A program made the position numbers and the translations under genes. This document shows, piece after piece, positions 1 through 13,429 of a DNA stretch of 64,000 nucleotides. The stretch comes from Lophius americanus. Lineage: Eukaryota; Chordata; Actinopteri; Lophiiformes; Lophiidae. Below the pieces are notes generated by a model, which saw only the letters and a list, made by a program, of their open reading frames with translations, ran no database searches and was not told the origin of the DNA. Each line of letters begins with the position of its first letter. The first letter of the stretch is position 1. The stretch covers positions 952,001-1,016,000 of the forward strand of contig JBBDHG010000097.1 of NCBI GenBank assembly GCA_037951165.1. Direction: 5' to 3'.

Positions 1-396
1 CACAGCAGCAGGGAGGACACACAGGGATGATGAGGCACTGATCCTCCAGGTACAAATTATGTACTGGAAGAACCAATACTCACATGGATTTCTGTGTTGA
101 AATGGCTAAGGCAGGTAAAAAAAAAAATTCCAGCGTACTACACACACCTAATAAATTTAAAATACACACACTTATCTATACGTAAGGGGTCTGTATAGGC
201 TCTTGTTTGAGGAGGGGGGAGATATCTTATACGGAATAATGTTCAAGAGCCTGCACGCACACGTACACACACACACATATATACACATACTCTTCCACAG
301 CCAGTCCTCTGTGGATGCAACATATCAGCATCAATGGGGAACTGAACTCATGATAATCTGGATTTGTTGACTTGGATTTAAGCATCGAATCTAAAG

Positions 397-503
<107 letters not shown>

Positions 504-2495
504 GAGAGAAGGGGAGATAACTGGAAAGATTTCACTTGGAATTTGTGTCTGTATGGGAGAGATTTCCTCATGGATGTTTTCCTCCTCCTCATTTTCCCCA
601 GACTATTCAGCTTCCTCCCTATGAAACATTGCCTACTTTCTCACTCTCTCTGTCACTCACTAACACACACCCACACACAAACACACACATTGTATGTGTG
701 TTTCTCCCTATCATCATGGTTTCTTCGCACAGACACATACTGGCTTACTGACATACAACACACAGAATTCCCATTGAGATCTTCCCAATCAACGCTCTCC
801 CTCTCTCCCTTTTCACCCCCACCACCACTAAAAGCAGCTTTTTCAGATTAATCGCACCCTCTCTAACAGATAGGCCCCGCTACAGTCAGAAAAAAATGGA
901 CAAAAAAAAGAACAGCACATAAAAAAAAGAGAAGAGGGGAAATGGGGATGAACACAGAAGCGATGAAGGGTGGATGGGGACAGAAAATGTGACGGATTAT
1001 ACGTGGTTTGGGTTTGATAAAACACTTATTTGTCATTCTATGGCTCTTATCTTGCTGTGCATGTTTGGTTGATCCCTTTGGTGTACAAGTGTGAGAGCGA
1101 GGGAAAGGGAAAGAGGGAAAGAGAGAGGGAATTCTGCATGGCTGTATCTGAGGGTGTTTGTCACTTGGCTCTAGAGAAGTGAAAAATAAAGAGGGGGACA
1201 GTTGAAACCTGCAAAATGTGTGTTTGTGTGGAGGCTTCACTGTTGAGGAAGCTGATCTCACTGGGAGCCAGTGACCCCATTATTGTAGAAAACCATGACT
1301 CTCTCTCTCAGCTGCATTTCCTCTTAGAGCCAGAAGAGGTCACACTCATTCCTCTTTATGTTCACAGCAGAACAGGAGGCGAGGAGAGGAGGTCTGGGTC
1401 TAGCACTGGTCATGAAGAACTTGCTTCATATGTGACCCAGAAGAATGAGGTCAAACTGTGTGTGAGAGTTTAGAAATGTGAATAAAAAAAGGATGAGAAG
1501 GGAAAAAGTCATGGAGGGATTGTGGGGGAGAAGGGGACTAGAGAGTTGAAGGAGAGGTTGTGTGTTTTCCCTCAGGTTCTCCACTGCTGCTGTATTGATT
1601 GGTGGACGGAGCGAGGGATGGAAAGGAAGGATGGAGGGACAGAGGGATGGAGGCTGCGCTCCCTCCCTAGAGGAGAATGCAGCGCTGCAGTGGACTGCTG
1701 GAAATAACCAGTAGAAGGAGAGGTATGTAACAGACGGACGGATGACAGGCCGTCACGTGAGAGAGAGAGACACACACAAACACCTCGCAGGATCTTCTCC
1801 TCATTTGATCTTCGATATTGATTATGCTAGCCTGCAATCAATCATTAGATGTGGGTGAATGTGACAGTGTGACATCTGCTCTACAGCAGTGTAATTGATA
1901 TGTTCTACAGAGGAAAGAGAAGAAGAAGAAGACCGTTAACGGAGGTTGTGTGATAAGTGCGGCTTTGAATGACATCACACAGTGATGTTATTGGTTCCCT
2001 TCAGCATTTTGTAGTTTGAAAGAGATGAGGAATTTAATCGAGCATTAAACAATCAGAAGGTATCACATTCTTCTGTGAAACAGAACAATGTGCTGTCGAT
2101 GTTTGACGGTAAAATGCATTTTACATGTGTGGGTACATCTTTATCAACACCTGTTCCAGAAATGAAATCATCTGTACTTTTGTTCATACTCTGAGGGGGT
2201 CTGGTGTAAATCAGACGGGGTAGTGCTAAAAGAGGAATGTTGTTAATTCAGAAATTAACATGTTTTGCTCAAAAGTCACGTTTTTATTATTAAAAAGAAA
2301 TTATTTACACAACAGCTTCATTATTAATGTTATTGATGTCGATAGTACTCAAGATATATTTACAGAACAAATTTTTTATAAAGTTGAATTAAAAACAGAA
2401 TACATATAGTACAAAGGAATAAGAAATAAAATGGAAAAAACTATTTTAATTTTTTTTTCATTCATTCTTATCATCTAACCACTTAACCACACTTT

Positions 2496-2868
2496 AAAGA
2501 ACTACTCACCCCACTGACTTCAACACGATACCTCCGTTCTACCCACTCATACCTTCCCCGGACTAAGCTCAGCACCATGGGTGATCGGGCCTTCTGTTCT
2601 GCTGCCCCTCGTCTGTGGAACGCCCTCCCTGACCATCTGAGGGCTCCACAGACGAATGACACATTTAAAAAAGGACTTAAAACTTTCCTTTTTAGCAGAA
2701 CATATAACTTTGATTAACATTGCTGCTTTTTGGTCAGGTTTTTATATAGTTATTATTTTATTTTTTATTGATGCTTTTATCTGCTTTCACTTTGTAGCAC
2801 TTTGATATTTATTTGATCCAAATGTAAAGTGCATTATAAATTAAATGTATTATTATTATTATAAGTAT
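2496..2868 (+). mobile_element. L2-type LINE, 3' end (5'-truncated)
   Basis: The plus strand encodes the C-terminal end of an L2-clade reverse transcriptase. The reading includes GDRAFCSAAPRLWNALP, then DHLRAPQTNDTFKKGLKTF and LFSRTYNFD, then a stop near 2717. A short 3' UTR follows and ends in a (TTA)n tail at about 2848-2863. Heavy 5' truncation is typical of target-primed reverse transcription. Two further copies of the same family lie at 18141-18560 and 60636-61168, both on the minus strand. Confidence 0.85.
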
Positions 2869-3088
2869 CCTATTCAGGTTCACATTCACTCCTACGACAA
2901 TTTTGAGTCACCAATTCACCTCTACTACATGATTTTGGACTATGAGAGGACGCTGGTTTACCCAGAGAGAGCCTACACAGACACAGGGAGCACATGCAAA
3001 GTCCTCACAATAAGGCAGGCAGGCGGAGGTGAATTTGAACCCGGTACCTTCTTGCTTCGAGGCAGCAGTTCTACCCTCTATGCCACGT
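2868..3088 (-). mobile_element. tRNA-headed SINE with LINE-derived tail
   Basis: Read on the minus strand, the head is GTGGCATAGAGGGTAGAAC with box-B-like GGGTTCAAATTC. It is followed by the fish SINE core GCATGTGCTCCCTGTGTCTG and the tail GAATTGGTGACTCAAAATTG. The element abuts the L2 tail in the opposite orientation. The A and B boxes are degenerate, so it is not a functional tRNA gene. Confidence 0.85.
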
Positions 3089-3735
3089 AATTATTATTTT
3101 TATTTATTATTTTTTTTCTAATCAATAAATGTTGAGGTACATTTTTGAGTATATAAACAATTTTAGAAATCCCATTTTAACAGTGTGATGTTTTACTGGA
3201 ACTTACTACAGATGTTTCAAAAACAGCATTTATTTAACCGTTTGCAGGCAATATTAAACTATCATTCACTTCTAGGGGGCTTCACTGAGACCAGTAAGAA
3301 AAAAATTAATTAATTCATGATAATGTAGCTTATGTTGTATATATAGCAGATAAAATAGGTAATAGTAAGAGGGTGAGAGTGTGTGAGGAGAGGTTGTGGA
3401 TCTTTACTCTGATCTAAACAAAGCTGAGACCTTCATCAAGAGTGCAGACATGAAATTCATTTGTTAGAATTTATGCTCATTTAAAGAGCATCAGTAGAAC
3501 ACAGACGTTACATCCAGTTACCATATCATCCCTAATAAAGAAATATGTTTTTCAGCTCAGGACAATGGGCAAGGACCATTTAGAGTGACTCAATGACATA
3601 GAATTATAGAAACATCAACATAAACAGAAGTTTGAACTTTATTTTGTCATGTTGAGGGTGGGTTGCAGAAGGTGCGTGTGCAGAAATCCCGGGGGGGACC
3701 GGCGGGACATGTGTGCAGGGGAGAGTACGTTAGAG

Positions 3736-3799
3736 ACCTCGTGGTGCAGTGGTTAACTCTAATGATTCATAGTAGGAGAGTACTGAGTTTGAATCCACA
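3736..3799 (+). mobile_element. SINE head fragment (tRNA-like)
   Basis: A short tRNA-like stretch begins ACCTCGTGGTGCAGTGGTTA (box A like) and ends GAGTTTGAATCC (box B like). No core or tail follows. It is probably a truncated SINE. 3800-5860 holds AT-rich and CA-rich sequence without a gene. Confidence 0.6.
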
Positions 3800-5862
3800 T
3801 ATGTACATTTTTTTTAGTGCATACCAATTAAGTATTATCACAAGCAATTTAATCTAATCTTCATAATAAAGGATTAAGTGCAGGCAGGATGGCTTTGGTG
3901 ACATTAAGAAAAGACATTACAGACCCCCAGAGACCGGTACAGACAAAGGGATGAAATCTCAGGTGAGTGTGTTTGAGCCAATAACGCAACTTTTCAGACA
4001 CTATTATTTTATTACAAAAAAGCGACTAGCGTCTCGGATAATGCTGAAATCCAAACAACAAATCAAATCAGACAAAAGTTTACTGTTGACAGTGGCAGGA
4101 GAGCTTGCAAATTTAGCTGCCAGCAGCACATTACACTGTAATGCGTTCAATGTCTATTCAGTAACTTTCAGTTACGTCATCGTCATCAAAATTAGTTCAA
4201 ATTTAGTCGAGTAAAATGTAGTTTTTGGCGAGAACGTTTTTTTAAGGAGAAATTTGTCAAATTTAGAAATACAAATACGATTCAAGAAAGGGAAACGTGA
4301 AAAAATTGAATGCTAAAACACATTACCCCTCTTGATGTCCCCTCCTAAACTGAAGTTGGATTTTTGCCACTTGGTGTGTGTGATGTTCTTATAGGCTAGG
4401 CCAGTCCAGACCAGTCAATGCAGAGGCCCGTCATTGTTTTTCCTAAACTGCTTAGAGCGAACGAGGCTAAAGCCTGCAGAGCCCCGAGCCCAGGGGAAAT
4501 ATGGCCCTGTCGCATTACGCACGCACAAAATCGCTGAATACACACAGACACACGCACACACACGAGGGCATTCACAGCTATGAGCACATTCACACACTGA
4601 CACATACTGCCAAGAAAAAACGCAAAACTAGAACATGCCATAGTTCACAGACACACACACACACACAGAGAGCCTCATGGGCAAAGGGGGAAGCGGTTTG
4701 ACGGAGAAAACAAAGATAAGAGAAAATCTAATCTACTTGTCCTGCTTCACTCGGCCATCTCCTGCTCGAAATGTGTGTGTGTGTTGTTGTTGTTGGGATG
4801 CTGATGCATGTTTTTCACCTTTAAGATTTCGGTGTGTGCGTACGTGCAAACACATGATCAAGCCTGAACTCATGTAGAGGACAGGAAGAATATGACACTT
4901 TATATTTTGAAATAAACCTCTGTGTACACGTATATGCTCCTTTTCATTATGCTTCCATAACACCTAATACACTAGGTGTCTCTGTCTAAACTCACAGCAA
5001 GTGACGGTCACTCCTATTGTTGGTTGGTGTTTTTTTTATCTTCACATCTCATTTGACATCACTCCATTACCCAAGTTGACAAATTTTTTTGGAGCTTAAA
5101 ATGGGTTAGTTTGGATTCACTCAAGCAGTTGAAATTTGAATAAAAAAGGAGGTTAATGTCTAAAGTGTATCTAATTTTGAGCACTTCCCTCATTCTACTT
5201 ACACACAATAAAATCATATTTTTTATGTTTTTTTGGAGAAATTCACAGAATCATTAGGAATATGTGCCACAATATCCATAGACCTCAGACAGATTATAAA
5301 AAATAGTAAAAAATGCTTAGATTTCCCAAAATGTCTAAGGAACACGGTGATATAAGAGGTTTTTCATTTCTGAGATAAACCCCAAATGAAATCCCAGCCA
5401 CAGAAATAGGCATAATTTATATAGTAACCAAATAAATTAGGAAATTGATAAAGTTTTATTTTCAATAATACAAAAAGGCACCATAAAAAATTGTTTGTAG
5501 TTTATTGAAAAAATTATCAGTCTAGAGTAATACTAAGTGCGGCCTACAGTCACAATGAATAGAACCAGTGGGTGTATCCCCCATCCTCACTTAAGGCCTG
5601 GCAGAGGATAACAATCACTGACACACATGGCACTGACCTTGCATGTTAGTAGGACAGCAACAATAAATTTAAAGTTATTTGAAAACACAAGCACACACAC
5701 ATTCTGCATCGATCTGTGACAATAACACCTACAGAAGTAGGTGTGATGACACAAGAAGAGGAAGCAGTGCTGTGGGAACAATGAGAGGTGCCTGTATGTG
5801 TGTGCTTCCTACACGCACCTGTTAGTCTGTCATCGCATGAATTTATATCATCAATGTGTTAC

Positions 5863-5955
5863 TGTGTGGGCGGGACAGTCCAGATGATGTGTGTTTGTGT
5901 TTGTGTGAGCGGGACAGTCCAAATGCTGTGTGTGTTTGTGTGTGTGTGTTGCATT
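5863..5955 (+). repeat. Two-copy tandem repeat, 39 bp period
   Basis: The block CGGGACAGTCCA occurs at 5871 and again at 5910, each followed by a GTGTGTTTGTG-type run. The short open frames across it are by-products. 5956-7138 shows no gene. Confidence 0.8.
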
Positions 5956-7138
5956 GCCACTGTTGTTTTTAACACCAAATGAAAAATCACCTTAGTCGCC
6001 TTGTGGTCTTCCTTGGGTTCAGTGTATTTATAGCTCAAAGTTGACACTCTTCCAAAGTGAGCGTGTGTATGTATCTGTGTGCGCGTGCGATTGTGATTGT
6101 GTGTGTGTGTGTCTGGGAGTAGCAGATGGGCTGTCTTAGCAATTTTCCTCTGCTCCCTGGGTTGTCTTTAGACCCGCATGTCCAGGACAGGATGCTGCCT
6201 CCGGAGATGATCGAAAATAAACGCACCCCCTGCCCTTAACATCAATACGTCATACACAAAAACGTATTCCCTCCTCCCTCCCACTCCTCCAATTCTCTCT
6301 GTCGTTGTCATCATCCCGCATGCACCCCTCTGTCCTTCCTCCTCAACGGACTTCAATTTTTTTCAGTACTTTCAGATCATCTATCCCAAACTTCTTGGTG
6401 CCCCTTATCTGACCCCTACTTTTCTCCTCTGCCACCCCATCCAAGGTGACCTCTGACATCCAGTCCTGTTTGAAGTGCTCTTTCCCAAGAGACTCTACTT
6501 GCCTGTTTTTACGTAGCCAAACACCTGGGCTTGGACCAGTGAACATGACCAAAAATATATTAGCAGCATGAGGCGCAATGACAAATAGGCATGGATGAAG
6601 ACCGGATTCACATCTAAGGTTAGGGATCAATGCTGGAAGCACTCAGACAAACAGGAAGTGACCTCATCTCCTGGACAACCAGCCATAAAAAATAAAAAAG
6701 CCAGAAAAAATCATGATCAATCCCACTGCCTCTGCAGTTGAAGACCGGAAACCTGGGTGACAAAACTAACATTTACAAAGGCTGAAAAATCTGTGTACTT
6801 TATTCCGTTTGCAGGAACACACACACATCCCAACAGAAAATGGCAAGCACACATAAAAGAAAAATGTGTTTAAAGGTTACAGATGTGTAGATAAATGCAC
6901 AGTCATGATCATGATCATCAAACACAAGCTCACAATTCAGCAGAGCACGCAGGCTTTCTCCGCCCCTATTATCACACATGCCCAATCCCCATGAGTCCCT
7001 AGAGGGGCTGCGTTTAAAAAAAATATTATTACCATACAGCATAAAAAAGTAGGAGGAGGAGTGGGAGCAGAGGACCAGAAATAATGAAAGATTTATGTAA
7101 GATAATATCGGTCGATAAAATAATGATTGATAAAGATA

Positions 7139-7418
7139 CCAATAGCTGTGTAGTGGTTAGTTCTGCTGCCTCAAAGCAAGAAGGTACCGGTTTCAAACCC
7201 CATCTACCGGCCTTTCTGTGCGGCGTTTGCATGTTCTCCCTGTGTCTGCGTGGGTTCTCTCCGGGAACTCCGGTTTCCTCCCACAGTCCACGTGATATAG
7301 GTGAATTGGTGACAAAAAATTGCCCTTAGAAGTAAGTGTGAGTGTAAGTGTGTGGTTGTGTGTCTGCACTGCGACGAACTGGTGACGTGTCCAGGGTGTA
7401 CCCTGCCTCTCGCCATCT
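7139..7418 (+). mobile_element. tRNA-headed SINE with L2-like tail, near full length
   Basis: The head TGTGTAGTGGTTAGTTCTGC and box B GGTTTCAAACCC are followed by the core GCATGTTCTCCCTGTGTCTG, GGTTCTCTCCGGGAACTCCG and TTTCCTCCCACAGTCC. The tail is GAATTGGTGACAAAAAATTG and ends GTCCAGGGTGTACCCTGCCT. This tail is the widespread fish retroposon 3' domain shared with L2-type LINEs. It is the most complete of the SINE copies in the window. Confidence 0.9.
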
Positions 7419-7439
7419 AAACCCATCTAATTTCTAGGT

Positions 7440-7975
7440 TTATGGCAGTGCAGAATCCAAGGAATCCCAGTTAAACCACACATCCACCATCCCTGAGTCA
7501 CTATCACAGTCTGTCAGCCTTTGTCTGACTTTTAACAGTCCCAAATTTGAGGCAGAATAAGCACCAAAAGATAGGTTATCCCCCTAGTTTACCTCCGTTC
7601 ACTGGGAGAAGTGAGTCTCCTAGGAGACTCCTACCCGGTGGGTGACAAGTGAAAGGAGATGAGGTGACCTGTAATAGTTATATTAATAACTTAAATTTAT
7701 AAAGCGCCTTTTAGAGAGTTGATCCAGTTTGCAACGAGTAGCTAGCAAAACGCGGACAGAAACACGATGCCCGTTGTTAGAAGGCTACCGGCGGATAGTA
7801 CACGACGATCTAAGCCACCTTTAATTTGAGTGTCGTGCCATTGTTAGTATCCTTTTCCGTATTTGTCCGACAGCCATTTATTGTTTGAGGTGTGTGGGAG
7901 TGTGTACGTGACGTAATGGTGAGGTGCGGGCACAGTGCGCCACAACACAGTGCGCTGAGTAGTAGTTTAGATTTT
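7440..7975 (+). repeat. Unclassified ~500 bp dispersed repeat, copy 1
   Basis: It begins TTTATGGCAGTGCAGAATCC and runs to about GCGCTGAGTAGTAGTTTAGA. A second copy at 40199-40680 in the same orientation shares many blocks: TTTGTCTGACTTTT, AAATTTGAGGCAG, GATGAGGTGACCTGTAAT, TAGAGAGTTGATC and AGCTAGCAAAAC. No protein is recognisable. Copy 2 sits inside a hAT-like terminal inverted repeat, so this may be internal sequence of a nonautonomous DNA transposon. Confidence 0.8.
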
Positions 7976-8285
7976 CGGGACCCACAATTTCAAAACCGTT
8001 GGTCCCTTCTAGTCCAAATTTGGTGCATATGAAGTCCAGGAGATCTATCTTTTACAAATCCTATTTTAATCAAATAGTTCATATTTAACTCACTAGGGGG
8101 AGCTTTTTACAAAAAAAATATTTGTTGACAAAAGTTGACATTTAATTTGAGGAGTTCAATCAGGGGGATGGCTTTTGAAACGCAGCGGATTGGGGAATTT
8201 TCGGGACCTTTTTTTTTCAAGGGGTTGCAAACCCCAAAGAAAGAAACTACTGACTTATTCATTGGGGGCCTTGACAATTACTAAC
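7976..8285 (+). repeat. Degenerate fish intergenic repeat with CTCF-like core
   Basis: This region reads CGGGACCCACAATTTCAAAA, then CTCACTAGGGGGAGC near 8090-8103. The style resembles the repeat family around 57.8-60.1 kb. No coding capacity is seen. 8286-13045 is AT-rich with no recognised gene, apart from an open minus-strand stretch at 9767-9967. Confidence 0.45.
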
Positions 8286-9766
8286 CTGTTTATAGTGCTG
8301 GAAAATGTTCAAATGCTTTAAAGACTTAAGTTTATGTGCAAATTCTCCAATGATGTGTTTCAAATGAGAGAGCCCACGCGCAAAAATGATTTTCACGCAC
8401 AATAAATATGCAAATGTGTGGCAAACTCATCTCAAAGATTAACAGATCATTATTTATGCAGCATTTACAAAAAGCTGGAGAGAAAATGAGTCAGATTAGA
8501 GAAAACAATGCACATATTTTTTTTCACATATTTTTAATGTTAGTCAGTCCAGTTAAAAAACTAAACTAAACAAAAACCTTAAGTAACTTCCTTATTGTCC
8601 AAAAACAAAACCAGGATGATTCCTACCTACTCAACCAAAATCCCATAAACCTTAAAGTTTTTAATCTGAAGGAAAGATTCAACAACTTGCAACTCATCAA
8701 TGAGAGGGTTTGCTGCTGACAGGTTCATATTTAACAAAATGTTGTCACACCGTTGATTTCAGAGAAGCAAAAACTTTCCTTAGGCCTGCTGTAGCCAATG
8801 TGTTAGATCGAAAATTTCTGTTGCTGACATATGTGATCTCCACACTAGGTGTGTTTATTTGGATAGACTAATTCCAAATAAATTAGGAAAAGACGCCTAA
8901 TCACAAAGAAAATGTTACATGTAAACAACCATTTTTGAATGAGATTTCATTCCTTTGCAAGGGTAGTCTAAGTCCTTTTGGAAAGACGCTCAGAAAGGTG
9001 TCCACATCATGTAATCAAGTGTTTCAGAATAATCCCTAGTGGTGCTACTCAAGTACACAATGCCTGAATTTATTGATCTATACCACAGCAGAGTATTTTC
9101 TTACTACAAATTCTCCAAAAATTAGGTGGGAAAGTAAGAAATAATCAACTCTAAAAAAACTAAAAATTTAAAAGCGCTGGAAACATTTGAGGGAACCAGT
9201 TTTTATAAGGCAACATATGCGTATGTATGAATCCCAGAACAATCAAGAGGATGAGACCCCCAGACTTCACTTTTTATTGAGCAGGAATGAAGTTACCATA
9301 AGTGGCCATAAGTGGTAACTTATCAGGGCTTTCAGGATGAAGCGCATGATGAGTTTCTGCTTTAAACGTTATGTCGGACGATGTTGATCTTAACGTAATA
9401 TTTCTGGTGAGTTTACGATAGAATACGCCTCACTAATAAATTAATATTTTATAGCGCCGTAATGATGTGACTTTAGTCAGAGTAGAACCCACTCAGAGGT
9501 ACCAAGTACAGTTCCCTTCTCCCTCCCTTGTGCCTCCAGTACAGAAATACACAGGAGTTATTATCAAGTTGTGTCACCATTAAAATCAACACAATAACAG
9601 CAAAAACTGGCCCGATAACGCGATAGATGCCCATTAAATTCTCATCTATTGTTCGCTTTAGTTCTCGTCACACAGCTGTTGACATCTGCTTGGGCAGAAA
9701 AGTCTTGGCCGAGCTAGGCTCTACTACACAAGCCAAAACCAAATGACAGGAACAAGGTCCAAGCTG

Positions 9767-9967
9767 CTAGTAACCATCCAGGCCTCGTTCACACAGTAGG
9801 TTCAAGGCGGGGCTGGTGCACTTCATTTGTGCTCCATAGTTCTGGATAAACTCAATGGGGGCGTAATTTTCCAGCTCAGAGTCGGCAGTGGGGGTAGTAA
9901 TGGAGGTGAAACAGACATCTGTAAAAACACTTGGTGCACAGGCAGAACAGAGGGAGTTACAGCCCAC
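9767..9967 (-). other. Unrecognised 66-codon open frame
   Basis: A short minus-strand frame is more GC-rich than its surroundings and rich in Cys, Thr and Pro, including SVFTDVCFTSITTPTADSEL. I do not recognise it, and it has no clear splice context as an exon of the zinc finger gene. It could be a transposon or retrocopy fragment, or chance. Confidence 0.2.
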
Positions 9968-12900
9968 AACAAGAGCACTTAACAGCAGTTAGTAACAAAT
10001 TCAAAGTAGGGAAAATCAACATAGATTTCTTTAGATTGTGGAGACAGGACCACGTTCATAGGTTCTTCATACCGGGTGCAAAGGAAAAGATAAACAAATC
10101 AATCTAAGATTACGGATCTTAGTTGCTGTGCAAATATGTATAAAAAGTGCTATAGTATAATTTATTTTCAATATACCCCTCGCTATGTTTATTTATGTCT
10201 CCTTGCTTATTTCACAGCAGGTTTGTCTTCCTATTAATTCAAACCCTTTGTAGCAACGAAACAAGTAACTCCTTTTGTTTTCGGTAGAACGTTCCTCATA
10301 GCAGAAATGAAAAACACACATGTGTACACACACATGTAACTATAATATTTCCGCACGATTAACTAGTCTTGTGTTGATATTTCCTTGCTTTTATCCAAAG
10401 CCATGATCAGAAGATTTAGCATTCACAGTCAGGAACATTTAAGTCCCAACAGTGTTAACAGCTACGGACACAATTTGTGTGCAACTTTTTATGAAGTATT
10501 TGGAGCGCGGAAAGTCTTTAAAGACCAGGGACAGTTAGATGCACTACCTTCTAGATCTGTTAAAACATGTTTTTGACAGGTTTTGATTGTCTGGCGTTCA
10601 TATTTCTGTTTACTGAATTACTTCTATAATTGAGATGTTTTTTCCTATAATGCTGTGGAGAATACTTCTAGCAATTAAGTTGTAATAGCTGTGTAGATGT
10701 GGTGTAGGTATTTGGTGTAGGTTAGGATGACCGACTGAGTTACCCTCCCCCTTTTGTTTTGATTCTCTTTAGGTCTCTTTTTTTCTCCCCTGCCGTAAAT
10801 ACCTTCATGTCCGGGGATTCAGGGTGGCATGAGTGTGTGCGTGTGTCTCAGGTCCCCATTCTAATAACATAGAGTCTCCTAGTGAGTGGTGTGGCGGCTG
10901 AGTGCGCTCCCCTGGAACGCCACAGGGATCTGTGTGTCAAATTTATACACACACACGCACACAGAGTCATGGGATACATGGATCAGAGAGTACACACTAT
11001 GGTTTGACACAACACTCACAAGTGAATGCAACACCCAGTCAATGATGAATACGCACACACACACACACAAATAAATCCTATTGCTAGTTCAGCCACATCC
11101 ACATCTTTCCATAATTCAGCTAGAGGGAGACTGTGAAGCTCTTGGATTCAGACAAAGAAAACATTATTCACAGACTGACTGCTAAACACAGCTTGATTCA
11201 TGCACACACACACATACATGCACACACACACAAATACATGCAGTGAATAGTGTTCCAAGCTATTCTTTGCACTGCATTAACCAACAAAGCATAGACTTTA
11301 TTTATTACTTTAGTTCTGTGGGAAATGTTTTAAATATATCTTTCAGATTCCAGACAACAAACAGGAACTCAAAAAAGAAACGCACCGCATTTTAGTGATA
11401 CACCAGCTCATTTTGTATTCCACATTTGAAATTGAATTGCTGTCATCTGTCTGACTGTTGATTTCTCCTTCCTTGTTGTATGTCTGTTCCTTTATTTAAA
11501 AGCTCTAGATCCATCCATACTGTCTACATTACACTCTTTTAATTGTCTCTATAAGGAAACAGCTCCTTACTCATCTTTCTGATTGTGCGCTAGCACATTT
11601 CTCAAATATTCAACACCATTGGGACGCAGGGAAAGGAGGACGATTCGGGTGGGAATCAACGCCCAAACACACGAGAAGAACGCATCCATCCATTTATTCG
11701 TCTGACCAGCAATCCACCCATCCCGTGATGTTTAAATATTTACTAGCGCTAAAGGAAACTCTGTTGCTAACAGGCTCATGGAAGAAAAAAAAGGGGTGAC
11801 TGGGAAAGAGTGTGAAAGGGATGGGTTCAGAGAGGGATGAGAGAAAATACTGAGTGCAGAAGCTACAGTATAGCACCCCCCAGAGGCTTAAGAAGAACGT
11901 GGGGATCCAGAAGTCTGTAAAAGAACATAACATAGGAGACAACCTAGTGCAGGATGACAAGTTCAAAACGAGTAAATACTTCTACAATAGGGACATATGA
12001 TCTCCAAAGACTATAAAAAAGTCCATTGTTAGACAGACAGAAGAACAGACAGAAAGACGGACAGAAAGAAAAGAAGGAGGAAAGAAAAAAGAGTGAAAGA
12101 TTTACAGAGTGTGAAATCTGTGAGTAAAGGCAGACAGAGATCCAGAAGGACTTCACTGATCAGGGCCACAGCATTTCTTATTTACACACACACAGAGACA
12201 CACACACCCACAGACATACACCAAAACATCTCTTATTTACCAGCTTACGTCTGCACTATTTATGGGGCACTGGGGAGAGGCACAGAAGAGAGGAAGAGAG
12301 GAGAGGGGATAAAATATGCATAGGGGCTGGGTCTTTTGGGACAGATGGGGGGGCGCGAAGAGAGGGCGGAAGACAAAACGAGACAGGAAGATAGGGTATG
12401 TATCGATACACATGGATAGTCATTGAGAGGAAGTAAATGTCTTTGTTTGCCATTAAGAGGGACTGAATCTGCAGTGATATGTCCTGGAGCAAACACCTTT
12501 GAGGGGGTGGGCGGGTGTGAGGGTGAAAGAGTGTGCTGGACATCATATGGCTCCTCCAAAGGGTTGGAGGAGGTCAAAGCTTTTTCTAGCTGGCCAACCA
12601 GTCTTCTTCATCCATCCGCACCTCATTAAAGCACACACACAATTTACACCATTCCGCCTCATCTGGCAGATGCACACACACACCAACACACACAAGTGCG
12701 ATAACAGCTAGCAGCCGCATTAACCTCCATATTTGTAGCTTTCCATCTCGTCCAGTCAGCCTCTCTGTCTAGCCCACTTAGAGAGCCCTCCCATGGGGCT
12801 GTGGCAGGTCAGGCTCTGGGCGCAAGTTTTCTCACACACAGACAGAAATGCGCACACACACACACGCAAGCACAAAAACACACCCACACTTGGGTCAGGA

Positions 12901-13045
12901 CCAAGAGAAACAAGATGGAGCACAGAGCAGCGGCCAAAGAGGTATGAGCAGAAGGTTCTGAGTGAGAAAAAAGTTTAGCTGAGCTTAACCTATCTGAAAC
13001 CTACAAAATTAAACTCAAGTGAGCTGAAGGATCAGATATTGAGCA

Positions 13046-13330
13046 CTATGATAGGGCTTCAAAATTTGTCAAATTTTAATCGCGATCATGAATATGGTTC
13101 CCACAATAAAATTAAATCAAGGGCTCACTAAACCACCGCCTGCCCAGTTGTTTATTGAACCGCGCTTCATGTGCAAAAATATCTTGGACGCAGTCCAGAG
13201 GAGTAAGGTTAACATTATAAAAGTATCACTAGTATATAAAACAAAAAGCAGATGGCTGAAACTTAAAAGAGATGCTTGTCCCTCGATGGACACCATCATC
13301 CGCTGTTTTAGAATAGTTACAGGGTAAATT
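13046..13330 (+). mobile_element. Possible hAT-like nonautonomous fragment
   Basis: The start TAGGGCTTCAAAATTTG followed by TTTTAATCGCGATCATG resembles the terminus of common fish nonautonomous DNA transposons. The partner end was not located, so this is a weak call. Confidence 0.25.
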
Positions 13331-13429
13331 TCTTTATTAATGGTGTGATTAAAATGAAGGAGAACCTCGTACGCACATCTTTGGGACTCGGCAGAGTGAA
13401 GTGAGACAAAAATCACTGAACTCCAGTAC

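Noticed and set aside
7139..7200. Possible tRNA gene
   Set aside because: Box-like motifs are present, but the cloverleaf is not complete and it continues into a SINE core and tail.
9830..9850. Candidate last exon of the zinc finger gene (CCATAGTTCT)
   Set aside because: On the minus strand it would give N-Y rather than the required N-H, and no matching C-terminus follows.
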